NCBI GenBank assembly: GCA_032164245.1
Contig: JAVMKO010000004.1
Location: 35,751,626 to 35,815,625 of the forward strand
DNA: 64,000 nucleotides
Source of the DNA: Sternotherus odoratus
Taxonomy: Eukaryota; Chordata; Testudines; Kinosternidae
Reading direction: 5' to 3'
The notes under the pieces are model-generated. The model had not been told where the DNA came from and did not search any database. It saw nothing but the letters and a program-made list of their open reading frames with translations. Positions 11,034-22,333 of this stretch are shown here, piece by piece. The stretch's first letter is position 1, and each line of letters starts with the position of its first letter. Both the position numbers and the translations under genes were made by a program.

Positions 11034-11262
11034 AAATTTTATAGTTAGTCTTTAAGGTGCCACAGGACTTTGTTACCTCTGCTATTCCAGACTAACACGG
11101 CTACCTCCCTGATTCTTGACTGATAAAGGTTATAAAACTAGGATTTGGCTTCATCCCTCTACTGATCATTTCTAGACTTCTCAATTTTTGCTTTAAGATG
11201 AAGAACTTGTTTAAAGCAAGAGTAATATTTTGGGGTGCTAGCTGGACTCTGGTGAAACATAC

Positions 11263-11380
11263 TTTCAAGCTTAACTATTTTGGGGAAAAAAGTGGTTTTT
11301 TTTCCTTTAGGAATAAAACTAAACAGCATATGTTTTTCTTTTAACAATACTGATGAAATATTCTGCATTTCATTATGTTT
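11263..11380 (-). CDS. Possible further exon of the antisense gene (weak)
   Basis: Within a 115-codon minus-strand open frame there is an acceptor-like TTTCCTCTCTTGCGGAAGCAG ending at 11381 and a donor-like GAAA|GTATGT. The enclosed 118 nt would be read in phase 0 and leave one base, which is the phase needed by the exon at 5987-6124. The 39 encoded residues are lysine-rich, for example LFSFIPKGKKTTFFPKIVKL. AT-rich DNA yields such frames by chance and I see no homology, so this stays a candidate only. Confidence 0.25.
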
Positions 11381-14300
11381 CTGCTTCCGCAAGAGAGGAA
11401 AATAAACCCACTTGTGACAGTTTAGCTTTTTATTCCTTGTACTATTTATTTTACTTTGATCTTTATGTTTCATTTGCTGGTAAATGAGATTATTTCTGTT
11501 CCCCATTGTGCTTGGTTTTGTGTGTCTTGAAATCCATGTGCCATAGCTTTCTTAAATTTCTGTGTTTGTCTATTACATTCTTTAACTCAGTCTTTAATTC
11601 ATCAGTTATATCTGAGACTGTGCCTTCCTAAAACGAGCAGTAAATTATGTAGCACTTAAATAATTACTCAAAGAGTATGGATTTCAGGAAAAGCTGGCAT
11701 CATGATTTTTTTTTACCTCTCAAAAATACTTATTCAGTTCTAACTTTTCTAACAACTGAGTAAGCTCACAAAGCCCAACTCTTTATTATGTCACCATACA
11801 CTCAGGGAGCTTTCAAAAGCATTTCAGTATCAAGAATGGAGCTAACCTCATCTTGTCCTCACTACTGACTGTTCTTGCAGGGCTTGGCTGGTTTCCAACT
11901 TTGCCTGTTGTTCATACATATTTCTTTGCTGGTAAGGAACACACTCAAGTCCCACGAACACATGCAGCTGAATACTAGGAGACATTTTGTAGTTTAAGAT
12001 TAATAGAAGTAATCACCTTTGTTTGAGAAATAGTCAGCCATGACTGCATACATGTAACATGCATGAGTAATAGATAATTTGTAGTTGAAATAGCCTTAAC
12101 TGTTTGCTTTTACTTGCCCTTTCCAAAATGAAGCTGAAATGGGGCTTAGATATGTTTGTCACCTCCTTCCTCCCCCGCCTCACTGTACTTAACACAACAT
12201 CACAATAAATCGTTGCAAGAACTGAATTGACAGAGTATCTAAACACATAAATGAGTTCGTTTAAATCAAGGAAGCAAGCTTGGGCAGCACAGAGTGCATC
12301 ATTGTTTGGAATTTCAGACAGGAAGTATACATTGGAACTGAACAGTTTGGATGAATCCCTGTATCTAATGTTCATTTCATTAACCAATGTATCAGAAAAC
12401 ATTTTTGTCTGCTTCGAAGATCATGTATGGTTTGCATTCTAGGATTAAGTGGTACAAATAATAGCATCTAAAGTTAATGGCTGTATATACTGTGATGTTT
12501 ATTCATTTGTTTCTATGCACTTCTACAGGGATTAAAGTGATCAGACACATATCTTGGCTTTCAAAGGTAATTGATTTCAATAAATACTTAGTCCAAGAAC
12601 TGATGGACTCCTAACAATGTGAGCAGATAAATCATATTGCAAGTTTTTACTAAAAATAATACTTGCAAACCTCTCATCTGAACATTTATTTTTTCATACA
12701 CTGGTGTCATCTGGACAGTCTCTTCACTTTGCAAAAAGTTTGGTGTGTCCACAGTAGGTAACGTATTTCCAGACAACGCCTTATAAGCAAGCATATGCTG
12801 GATTCAAAGACCTTGAATACCTACTTGGAATCAAGATTAAATTACCAACTTTTTGGCATTTTTATGTAAAATGTTCTTTATTATGGCCTTCTCATAGCTG
12901 AAGTATGAGTCACTTACAAACCATAATAGATTTTGGCTATGCTACATGATGAAGTGTTCTGGATGCAGTGAAACATTTAATCCAGACTCCAGGCAGAGTA
13001 ATTCCCAGTGGCTACCTAAAAAAAAAAAAAAAGAAAGAAAGAAAGAAAGAAAGAGAAGAGAAACAAATCATGGCACCTTCTCTTCACAGTATTAAGATTA
13101 TTATTGGTTAGAAACAGATTATTTAAAAATCAAGAAAAAGTGATCACTTTTATTTTTACCAATCAAATGGCAATGAAGGTGATTTTAATTATAATTTTTA
13201 TAACTTTCTGTGACCAGTCAGTTAAACCTGTGGTTTTGGAAAGCAATGTGATCTGCGGGTGTTTTTTAGAAAATACTGTTTCTTCCTACGAATGATGCAA
13301 CTGTAGAATGTCAAATTGCCTTACTAAAATGGTATTTTACTGTATAAAAGCGTAAAGAAAAAAAACCAATTATGTGGTGTTAAGGGAAAAAACTCACCCA
13401 AAACACTAAAATTAAGGCCCAAGGATAGAATCTACTACACAAGATGTTATTTTTTAAACTTCTGAATCACATGAAGTGTGATATTGTACCAATTATTTCC
13501 TGGGGGAAATGCAATAGAAGATCAAATTGTATAATTTCTAAAGTTTTAAGGACTGAGAATCAAAGGCAGTGTGTGCCTTCTCAATAGGAGGAAAAACATG
13601 TCATAAACTGGACACTTGTCCAGCTGCTTATCTTTCATTTTGTGATTATTTGCAACAGTAAGTGAGCTATAACTGCCAACATACTGCAAGCCCAGAATAC
13701 TCTCATAGAGGTTAAAATTTTCAAAGGTATTTGGCAAGTTAGGAGCCTAAGTCCCATTGACTTTCAATGAGATTTAGGGCTGGATCTACAAGTGAGTTGT
13801 CTATCCATGGGGCTAAAAGATATTCTGATGGGGATCAACCTCAATTTCTCCTATTGAAGTTGGCCCAGTCTAATTAAATAATTGAATGATTAAATATTAT
13901 TTGGGCCGCAAAAGAGTTAGAATTACAATATTATACAATATTACAGGCCAGTAAAGTGGCTGATCCCTGTTCAAGTGCCTCAGATGTGTTGTTAAACTCA
14001 ATTCTGTCCTTCTTAAAATATCAATTGTTACCTTGTTCCCAGGCATATTATGATAAGCAGGTGGACTTCCCACCCTCTTCTGAAAATTGTAAACATATAT
14101 GCCCCGCAGGTCAAGTTTACCATCTTCCCAGGCCCTGGCAGCACTGATCATTAAAATAATAAACATAAGGCTATATTTTTTCTCTCCAAACTTGGCTGTT
14201 TCTAGGATTTTCCATACTGGTCCTCTGATGCAGAGCCCAGTTCCCTCTGCATCTAACCCCCCTTAATACCTGGGTGAGCTATCAAAATGCACATACTACA

Positions 14301-15989
14301 TCTCTTTAGAATAGAGATGCTATGTCAATGTCATATTTATGACATCACAATTTAGTGCAAATACGTAAGCCCTAATTCTGAAGACACTTGACGTGTGCAT
14401 AACTTCACTCATGTGAGTAGTCCCTCAGATTACTTATAAATAAATCTACACACATGCATAAGTATTTGCAGTATTGGGCAGCCATAGTTTGTTGCAAGTA
14501 CAAAAATGCTAAAGAGATGGAGATAAGAAAGAAAAAAATATTTCTCGCCAAATTCTGCTCTCAGTGAGATCAGTGTAATGGAACAAAATTTAGCTTCTGT
14601 TTTCTGATTTAACATTTCTAAGGTGATTTGAAGATTTAAAATATCCTTACTTCTTGTCACACTGATAAGTGTCTCCTATATAGAAAGGAGGAAAGGCTTG
14701 AGTTTTCTGTCATACATTATAAAACTCTAGGCATAAACAAGAGCCCTCTGCTAACAATTACAGCAGTGTGTGATATATTATCTTTAGATTAAATGGTATC
14801 TCATGAGACTTCCAGAGAATATGATTGCAGCAAATGGAAAAAAGAAAGCATGATGCAACAATATATAAGTTAAAAGTGAAGAAGATCAGGTGCCTTTCCA
14901 CAAATTAGCTTTCCACTTTGTTTGATCTTTAATGAAAGAAGAAATATTGCACACATAACAAGACATTCGGGGATTCCTTTCTTCTTAAATCATATTATTT
15001 CTATAGGATTCTGATCAAGAACACAAATGGACATGGTGGTTGGAGGAAGGGTTATTGCATATTTTTTTCTGCTGCCAAGCAAACTCTAGCTGATGCCACA
15101 AAAGCTAGCTCAGCATTTTTGTTTCCTAGTTTTACTGGACAATTGGAAAGTTTGGTGGGGAAAAAAATGTATTGCTTTTCACTTTGTACCTTTTAAATCT
15201 CCTCCCTCACCTCTATATAAAGCTTAATAAATAATAGGCCTATGGAGACTTAAACACACGGGACCATATTCCATCCAAATCCAGTCTATGTAAGGATAGA
15301 ATTTGGCACATTTCCTCCAAATGCAATTGGTTGAAAGCATCTCTGCTTTACTTTACATACCTTTGTAGATCATAAACCTGTAGGTTAAGTCACTAAAATA
15401 ATTTTATTCCAGAACTGAAATGACTCATTTTATGTTGAGCATGGAATTTGTCTAGCTCATTCAGCAGTAATTGTCTAGGGTTTTGTTTGTTGCTGGAGGT
15501 GGGAGTTCTTTTGGACTAAAAATTTAAAACATGTCTTTCCAGCAGCCATTTAATAATTCAGTGGATTATATAATGGACATATAAGGACAGGTTAATTGAG
15601 TGTATATAATGTATATAAATTGGACACTCATCTTTTTCAGTTAATAATATTTGGCTTTTGTCTGGTAGTCCACTTTAGTTGACACTTTCCCTCCCCCTTA
15701 CAAATAACAAACAAACAAACAAAAAAAACCCAATAAAGAATAAAGCTATTCAGGGCCTGACCCTGCAAAACCAGTTTATGTGGGACTGCTTTTGAAGAAA
15801 GTTGGAGTTCCTCTTGTGAAAGTCTGGCAGGATCAGTGCCAGAGATACAAAATAAAATGCTCTAAACTCTGATTCAATACTGAGAATCATGTGACCATGG
15901 GAGAGGCACTCACCCAGTTCATATTCTCTCTGTGTTTGCATGAGTGTTCAGGAGGCCCAAGAAGACTGCTCTCTGTATGTATCCCCATC
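11381..15989. other. Intronic DNA without a confident gene
   Basis: Contains an A-rich/GAAA microsatellite at 13017-13064 and a candidate 25-nt minus-strand microexon (14651-14675) discussed under findings. A relic of an old amniote repeat (CCCATTGACTTTCAATGAGA) lies near 13750-13780. No other coding, RNA or mobile feature could be supported. Open frames such as 12034-12402 on the minus strand lack splice or composition support. Confidence 0.4.
13017..13064. repeat. Poly(A)/(GAAA)n microsatellite
   Basis: A run of about 15 A residues passes directly into six or so GAAA repeats and then GAGAAGAG. This is simple-sequence DNA, probably seeded by the A-run of a retroposed fragment, although no element body is recognisable next to it. 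Confidence 0.85.
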
Positions 15990-16657
15990 AGGGTTGCCAA
16001 CTTTCTATTTGCAGAAATCTGAACACCCTTGCTCTGCCCTTTCACAGAGGCCACACACATCCCATCCTTTCTCTGAGGCCCCGTCTCCATTCACTCCACT
16101 CCCATCTCTCCATCGCTTGATCTCCCCCACTTGCTCACTCGCCATTTTCACCATGTTGGGGCAGGGGGTTGGATTACAAAGGGTGAGGGCTCTAGCTGGG
16201 GTGTGGGCTCTGGGAGATGAGAGGTTTGGGGGTGCTAGAGGGTGTGTGGAGTACAATCTCTGGACAGCATTCACCTCAGGTGGTTCCCTGAAACGGTGAC
16301 ATGTTCCTGAGGATCCTAGGCAGAGGCACGGCCAGGTGGCTCCGCTTGCTGCCCCCACCTGCAGGTGGCACCCCTGAAGCTCCCATTGGCCACAGTTCCC
16401 AGCCAGTGTGAACTGCAGAACCAGTGCTTGGGGCGGGGTCAGTGCATGGAGTCCCCATGGCCACCCTTACACCTAGAAACCAGAGGAAGATGCTGGCAGC
16501 TTCCTGGGAGCTGTGCGGTGCCTGGCAGGCACCCTGCCTGCCCAGCTCTGGGAAACCAATTGGACTTTTAACAGCCCAGTCAGCAGTGCTGACCGGAGCC
16601 GCCAGGGTCCCTTTTCAACTGGGCAGTCTTATAAAAAACCGGACGCCTGGCAACCCT
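15990..16657. mobile_element. GC-rich non-autonomous DNA transposon (hAT-like)
   Basis: Short terminal inverted repeats are visible: AGGGTTGCCAAC at 15990 and CTGGCAACCCT ending at 16657. The interior is markedly richer in G and C than the flanks. It contains phrases recalled from a turtle repeat family, for example GAGGCCCCGTCTCC near 16075, GGGGCAGGGGGTTGG near 16157 and ACCGGACGCCTGGC near the right end. Several overlapping open frames here (about 100-119 codons) are by-products of the base composition and are not genes. No clear target-site duplication was found. Confidence 0.65.
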
Positions 16658-16954
16658 AACCCTTATAGGGAAAAATTGCTTTACTATGAATATAAAAGTT
16701 GTGGTGATTGTAGAGGAGTATGGCACAGTTGAATGTGCACAAAACAAAAAACTATGGCAGTATGCTAGAATTCCAGGAAGACATGCAACATTTCAGTGAA
16801 TGAAGTGAGACAGTAGGAAACATCATTCCAGAGGAAGTTAAAACTTGCTGTAGCCTTCACACTTGCAACTGGGAGCTTGGGAAGAAATGTGCTATCCTTA
16901 GAAACAACAAAGTTTAACCAGAAAGGCAGAATTTCATGCTTTGTTCTGAGTAAA

Positions 16955-17021
16955 GGCCTCATTGCGACCCACTGAATTCAATGGGAGTTTTGCTACTGAC
17001 TTCAATGAGTGCAGATTCAAC
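16955..17021. repeat. Short palindromic dispersed repeat (variant copy)
   Basis: Two imperfect inverted arms built on ACTGAATTCAATGGGAGTTT and CTGACTTCAATGAGTGCAG. It belongs with other short palindromes of the window (18014-18080, 33224-33292, 37161-37230, 57874-57914) that share a CACTGAAGTCAATGGGA-type core. Confidence 0.5.
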
Positions 17022-18013
17022 CACTAACTGATTACTTATATAAATAGTGTCTGATTGATTGCTTTGTGAAGTAAGCTCTTGGTTTGATTATTTATGTGTA
17101 ATGAGACCTGAAGTTCTTTTGCTGGAGAAATAAACTCCTACTTTAATATTTGTATTTAAAAAAACCAATAACAACAACAAAACAAAGTAAGGAAAGTAAA
17201 TTTGAAGTGAATGCTGTCTTACCTCATGCTAGCAAACTTAATGCTACTCATTCCCCCAAGGAATAATGTAATGTGGATTTGTTTATAGAAAAAACATATG
17301 AGATTAATTTGAACAGTAAATAATAATCTTAACTACTTCAAGTTAATTAATAATTCCCCTGCTTTGAAAGTATCTAAGGCCCTAGGCTGTCATGGAAATC
17401 AGATTGGCACAGAGATTTTGAGGATAGATGAACAGTCTGCTGTAGGAGCAGGTTTCTTGTATTAGTGTAGGAATGTTACCAAGATTTGAGTCTGCAAAAA
17501 TTGTTAATTACATGTGTAGAGAGTACCCTTTATCCTGTTAAATTAACTCAATAGTTTTGCTAATGGATTTATTATCATTATTGGTTTCTTTTCTAATAAA
17601 TATGTTTTCTTAATCATGCAACCTTTACTTATGTGAATAGTACCATTGAGTTCATTAACTAAACAAGTGAAAATATTTGCATGAGTTCCTAACTATGATA
17701 TTATTGTATTGTCTTAAGAGCAGATATGTTGCAGAAGAAGAAAGCAACCTTATTCTCCAGTATCCTAAGGGCATACTTGAATTTTCAATGTTTTGGAAGA
17801 AATGGCTGTGCATTTGTGAGAAGGAAAGTGTTATGGAAAAGTAGAGTGATCAGGCTATTCTTTTTATCCCCTCCTCCCCCCCGTAGTAGATCTATTCAAG
17901 TTCTTAGTCAACTGACAATAACAAGTTTGGGTTCTGGTATTATGACACTCTGTTGCAATTCTTGTACACTAAACCTCTTGTTGAAATAAATGGGATGCTA
18001 AAGTGCACAAGGG
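17022..18013. other. Intronic DNA without a recognised gene
   Basis: AT-rich intron sequence. An 87-codon plus-strand frame at 17726-17989 has no acceptor, donor or family resemblance. Nothing else is assignable. Confidence 0.45.
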
Positions 18014-18080
18014 TTGACATCCTGGCCGCACTGAAACCAATGCAAGTTTTACATAGACTTCAGCGGGACCAGGATTTCAC
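18014..18080. repeat. Short palindromic dispersed repeat
   Basis: Arms ATCCTGGCCGCACTGAA and TTCAGCGGGACCAGGAT are near-perfect reverse complements around a central AATGCAAGTTTTACAT segment. The structure folds into a hairpin and recurs elsewhere in these introns. Confidence 0.65.
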
Positions 18081-18919
18081 CCAAAGATCCCAGAATTGAG
18101 ATTTTATTTTGTTGTGAATAGGCAGGTTGTGAAACAGTAACCATGATACAACTCAAATATTTGGGGAATCTGTGGAGTAGATCGTGAAACCTGGAAGATC
18201 ATTTACAGTAAATGTAAGTTGGTAAATATCTAGGAAAGGGAAAGGTAGTTTATTCAGGAAGGATGTGTATTGGCTTAGATATTTGATCTGGAATGGGATT
18301 TCCTCCCTGCCGTCCATCTCCTCAATAAATGTATAAATAATAAAAAAATTGAAGTCGTTCCCTGAACTAGCCACACCTCTTCAAACCGGGACACTATAAA
18401 AAGTTGGTGTACACAACTGTCCAATGAGCTTCTGCCCTCATACCTCAACTGGTGAAAGCATTTCATCTTTTACATGGTGTGTGAGGAAATAATAGTCTCT
18501 GGCCTTCTCTTGAGCTACCTTGCTTCAGTGACATCAGTTTTAATGGGCATATGCCAATGTTTTTTCAGTTTGCAATGCTGTGTGTAGGCTAGTGCTTGAT
18601 AATTACCTTTAATTTCCACTACAACTGTCTACAGGATTGGCTAATTAGGAATACCCACAAATAAATCATTAGTTAGACCCAATATATCAGTCCTGGTAAA
18701 CCGCAGATAAAAACATCAGTAAATTGCTATTACAAACACACCTAAAATATTGCATTCTGATTATGTTTGACCATTTTTATTTCATTGTGAGCTAGCTTGG
18801 TTCCTGCATTTTAAAAGGAGTGTCAGTATAAAATATGTCTGTTCTATTTATTTGTTGCACTGAATTTTCAGGATAAGATCCAAAATGACTTATTGATCTT
18901 ATGTCCCTTCTTTTTAATA

Positions 18920-19217
18920 CAGTAGACTCTTGATTATCCAGGATGATAGGGAAAAAATAATCCTGGTTAATAAAATCCCGGATAATCACCATCCACAGGA
19001 AATATGGGGGGGGGGGTTGGTTCACCAGCCACCCTGTGTTGGGGGAAGGGGGTGTTGGATCATTGGCTGCCCTGCACCCTAGTGGGTTTTTTGTTTTGTT
19101 TTGTTCTTGAGGCGGCAACAAAGCCAGAGCCGGCCCTGCGAGTTACACATATTTTTTTTAACATCCTGGTTAATCCACATCTGGTTAACCCAAACCTGGA
19201 CAATCGAGAGTCTACTG
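18920..19217. mobile_element. Tigger-like (Tc1/mariner superfamily) MITE
   Basis: The left end reads CAGTAGACTCTTGATTATCC and the right end, reverse-complemented, reads CAGTAGACTCTCGATTGTCC. Eighteen of the first 20 positions match. The element is flanked by TA on both sides (18918-18919 and 19218-19219), the expected Tc1/mariner target duplication. Pogo/Tigger elements typically begin CAGT. At 298 bp with no transposase frame it is non-autonomous. The interior holds a G-run and a GC-rich stretch. Confidence 0.85.
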
Positions 19218-19219
19218 TA

Positions 19220-22201
19220 GCCTGAATACCAGTGAGCCAATCTGTCCTTGTATTAATTAACTTTGTACCCCACAATTCTAACTATTTGGGTGCCCTCCCA
19301 CTTGCTAATGTATGTTGCGTAGATTATAGCTATATTGGGATCAGGGATCTCTGCAATGCAAAGTCATTAGCCAGAAGAAAGCCAAAAGTTGACAAACATT
19401 TTTGATATATCTTTTACAAAGGGCAATCACTCATCGTGAAAATGTGTTCTGGTGCTGAAATGTCACCTGCAGCTAGAACATTAGCTGTACATGATATATA
19501 TAGCATTAATAAATAAATGGCAAAGTTGCACAGCTGCCGTACCTTCAAGCCATAGCTGGTGAAATTTCAGTAGAACAACAGCATGCTTCACCTGTGCTGG
19601 GTCAAGGGCCAAGACTTGACTGACAGGTATAAAATATAAACATCCTTCCTCTTTCATTTCCTACTAACTCCCTTCTCATTCTGTGAGTAACTGTCAAAAT
19701 ACTGCCTCAGTCTCTTTGAAATGAACCTCTCAGACAATTTAATTATTTGAAAATGAATCTCTCTGGCTGCATAATTAGAATAATTGTTTGTGACGCTATA
19801 GCTAATGTTGAGTCAGCATATTAAAGATTTATTACAAACTCTTATTTTCAGAGGTTTGAATCTGGCAACTAAAGCTTCCTGTTAGAGGTTTGGCATATGA
19901 GGTCTCATCCTGGGAGATATCTATACACCGCTGGTAATAAATATACAAATAAATTAAATATCATCTAAATGAATTAATTATGGCCTTCGAGAAAAGGCAG
20001 TCAAAGCTTACAGGTCCAACATCTGACCTATACTTTTAACAAGTGCTTCTCTACAATGTTCATGCAGTGTTTATTATTAGTAATAAAAAATGACTCAGTT
20101 CTCATCTATAATTACATACAAAATGCCAGCAGCCCAACACTCATGAACAACCCTACAATAACAAACCACTGTGTGCACAGATCTGAAAGCAAACAAACAC
20201 TGGTGAATAAAATCATTTTTAAACTTCAGACGTTCTAATAATTATCGTAAACGAGTTTGCAACAAAAGTTTAAAAATTCTAAAGCATACATACACAAGTG
20301 TTTAAAAACAAAAGTGGTCTGCTTATACAGGGTCCAGTCCAGTAAGGAAATGAGTATCCTCACTTCATTGCAGCTAACAGGAACTGATTGCTCTCAGCCC
20401 CTTGTAGAATTAGGTCCTTAGACAGTTTTCTGATTCTTTCCCCAAAAACCTATGGGTACTGTTTTGAAAACAGAAATTTGCCAGTGACATGTATGACAGT
20501 ATTAAGGTATTTTTGGGAGGAATGGACCATTAGACAGTTGAAACTAATGTAGAGGGAAGATTGGGGAGAGACACAATAAGAAACAAGATCAGATAAATAC
20601 AGATGAACCAAATTGGGAAGATTCTTGTTCAGATTAAGTGATCTTAAGGCCAGAGACAGAGCATAGGGTAGATTAAGGAACGGCGAAAGCTCCCTAAAAG
20701 TGGGGAAGCCACTGGTAACTGAACCATGGCCCTTCCCCTATCCCAACCTTCCCCAGAGGCCCCACCCCCACATAGCCCCTTCCCCTGAGTTCCTGCCCTG
20801 CACTTTCCCTTTCTTTAAGGCCCCACTCACTCCCAACTGCCTTTCCTCCTGTTACTTTCCCTTACAGCCAGTAATCCTCTCAGGCCCTCTGTTCTGGCAC
20901 CCCTGGGTATATTGGCACAAACTATTTAATCCTCATAGAAGCAAACTCCTACCATTGAGGTGCTCATTCTCTGATCAAATAAAACTGGTTCTGCCACTGG
21001 TTGCCTTTGTGTTAGGTGAAAACAGAGTATTAGAAGAAAATCTAATAGTTAACTAGAACTTGTAGAAACTACAGGCAGTGGAGCTCAAATGTCTGTACTG
21101 ATTATACCCAGACCAGCTTAAGCCATATGTTCTCAATCAAGGGTGGGGAAATCTCTTTTGGGCAATGGGAAGGGGAGGTACTAAAGTACAATTATTATTC
21201 AATCTGTCAATCTGCATATCTGCTTTTTCTTTTAAGTTACCATTTCTTTGTTTCTCTTTCTGTCTAGCTTACCTCTCTACCTTTCCCTGTTTGTAAAAAA
21301 GACAATAAAGACAGTCCTGCCCCAGCTACTCAGCTTTCTCCTTGGTGGTCTTCAGATTCTGGTGACCACTTAATGTATTGAGCCCTGTGGGAAGCATTTA
21401 CTTTCACTATAGATATAAAACAGCTGTTGTCCTCTCTTTCTTTATCAGAACCTTAGCAAGCAGTACCCAGTGAACAGTGAAAAAGCAAGCCCTAAAGCTT
21501 TGAATTTCAGCATCAGCAATCTTATCAGAACCAATCTTACTTACATAGAACAATGAGTAAATAACTTTTGCCAATCTTTCAGACATTACCATTAATATTT
21601 GTGAAGTATATAAATACAACATATTAAAAGAATATTTGTTTAGATGTGAATAAGCAGAGAGTGAGGAATTTGCGTTTGCAATTATAAGAGAATCTTGCGG
21701 GAGGGAGGGGACAGGGAAGATGGGCAGAACAGAATGCTTTTGGATATAAAATGCAATGGAATTTTTCCTTCTGCAGAACTGAGAGTTGCCAATATGTAAA
21801 CATTTCAGGGGGAATTTTACACCACCTCATCTTTATGTCAGGCAGCATTTAATGGTTGAGCGATCTTCTTCCCCAAGTCTTGGCAGCTATCCTCCAGGGG
21901 CCAACACTGAGGATTACAATGACAGTTGATCAGTGGACCCAGTCCAATATAAACTAGACTAAGACCATTTGAAATCAATTACTATCAACAAGTCAATGAA
22001 CTCTATGTTAGAGGCTTTTGTATGAGGATTTCATAATAACATGGAACTTTTTCTGTTGTTGGTGTTGTTATTTGGGAATGTTCTTATTCTTCTGATTAGG
22101 CATAATTTTTTTCCAAAGTTAGGTGATGTGCAACACTGATGTTTAATCGATGTCTGAAAGATACAGCACTCATGAAGCTCTTCTTTTTTCTTGCATCATA
22201 G
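19220..22201. other. Intronic DNA leading to the first FAT4 exon in the window
   Basis: No exon precedes 22202: the FAT4 residues expected just upstream are not encoded on the plus strand of this window. A C-rich, low-complexity stretch with many CCCC runs lies at 20690-20890 and probably derives from a GC-rich transposon. The final 40 bp (TTCTTTTTTCTTGCATCATAG) form the pyrimidine tract and acceptor of the exon. Confidence 0.5.
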
Positions 22202-22333
22202 GTGGAAATAACACTTCAAGATATCAATGATAACCCACCAGTATTCCCAACAGACATGCTTGATCTAACTGTAGAAGAGAATATAGGAGATGGATCTAAA
22301 ATAATGCAGCTGACAGCCATGGATGCTGATGAG
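22202..22333 (+). CDS. FAT4: FAT4 exon (end of one cadherin repeat, start of the next)
   Basis: FAT4 is a giant single-pass cadherin with 34 extracellular cadherin repeats. It binds Dachsous on neighbouring cells and acts in planar cell polarity and tissue growth control. This 132-nt exon (44 codons, phase 0 at both ends) follows a TTGCATCATAG acceptor and ends GATGAG|GTAAAA. It encodes VEITLQDINDNPPVFPTD, the calcium-binding DxNDNPP linker that closes one repeat. It continues with MLDLTVEENIGDG and ends at DADE, the start of the next repeat's DAD(E) motif. The match to vertebrate FAT4, recalled from memory, is nearly residue for residue, so the assignment over FAT1-3 or DCHS is strong. By recollection the position is around repeats 17-18. 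Confidence 0.95.

Larger units (their letters stand above)
10832..11116. mobile_element. Fold-back Penelope-like element (two inverted terminal arms only)
   Basis: Two arms of about 111 bp (10834-10944 and 10963-11074) are near-perfect reverse complements around an 18-nt spacer. Each arm carries the Penelope terminal signature: CCTTAAAGACTAACTATAAA, then GCATGAGCTTTCGTGGGC, then a hammerhead-like core. A tail ending in AACACGGCTACC follows the right arm. The unit is flanked by an identical 12-bp direct repeat, TGACTGATAAAG, at 10820-10831 and 11117-11128. This shows that the whole inverted structure inserted as one piece. No coding sequence is present. Confidence 0.85.

Noticed and set aside
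12034..12402. A 122-codon minus-strand open frame
   Set aside because: No splice signals in a phase that fits the antisense gene and no recognisable motif; the length is within chance for this much AT-rich DNA in six frames.
15940..16732. Several overlapping 68-119 codon open frames on both strands
   Set aside because: They lie in the GC-rich DNA transposon at 15990-16657 and none has coding signatures.
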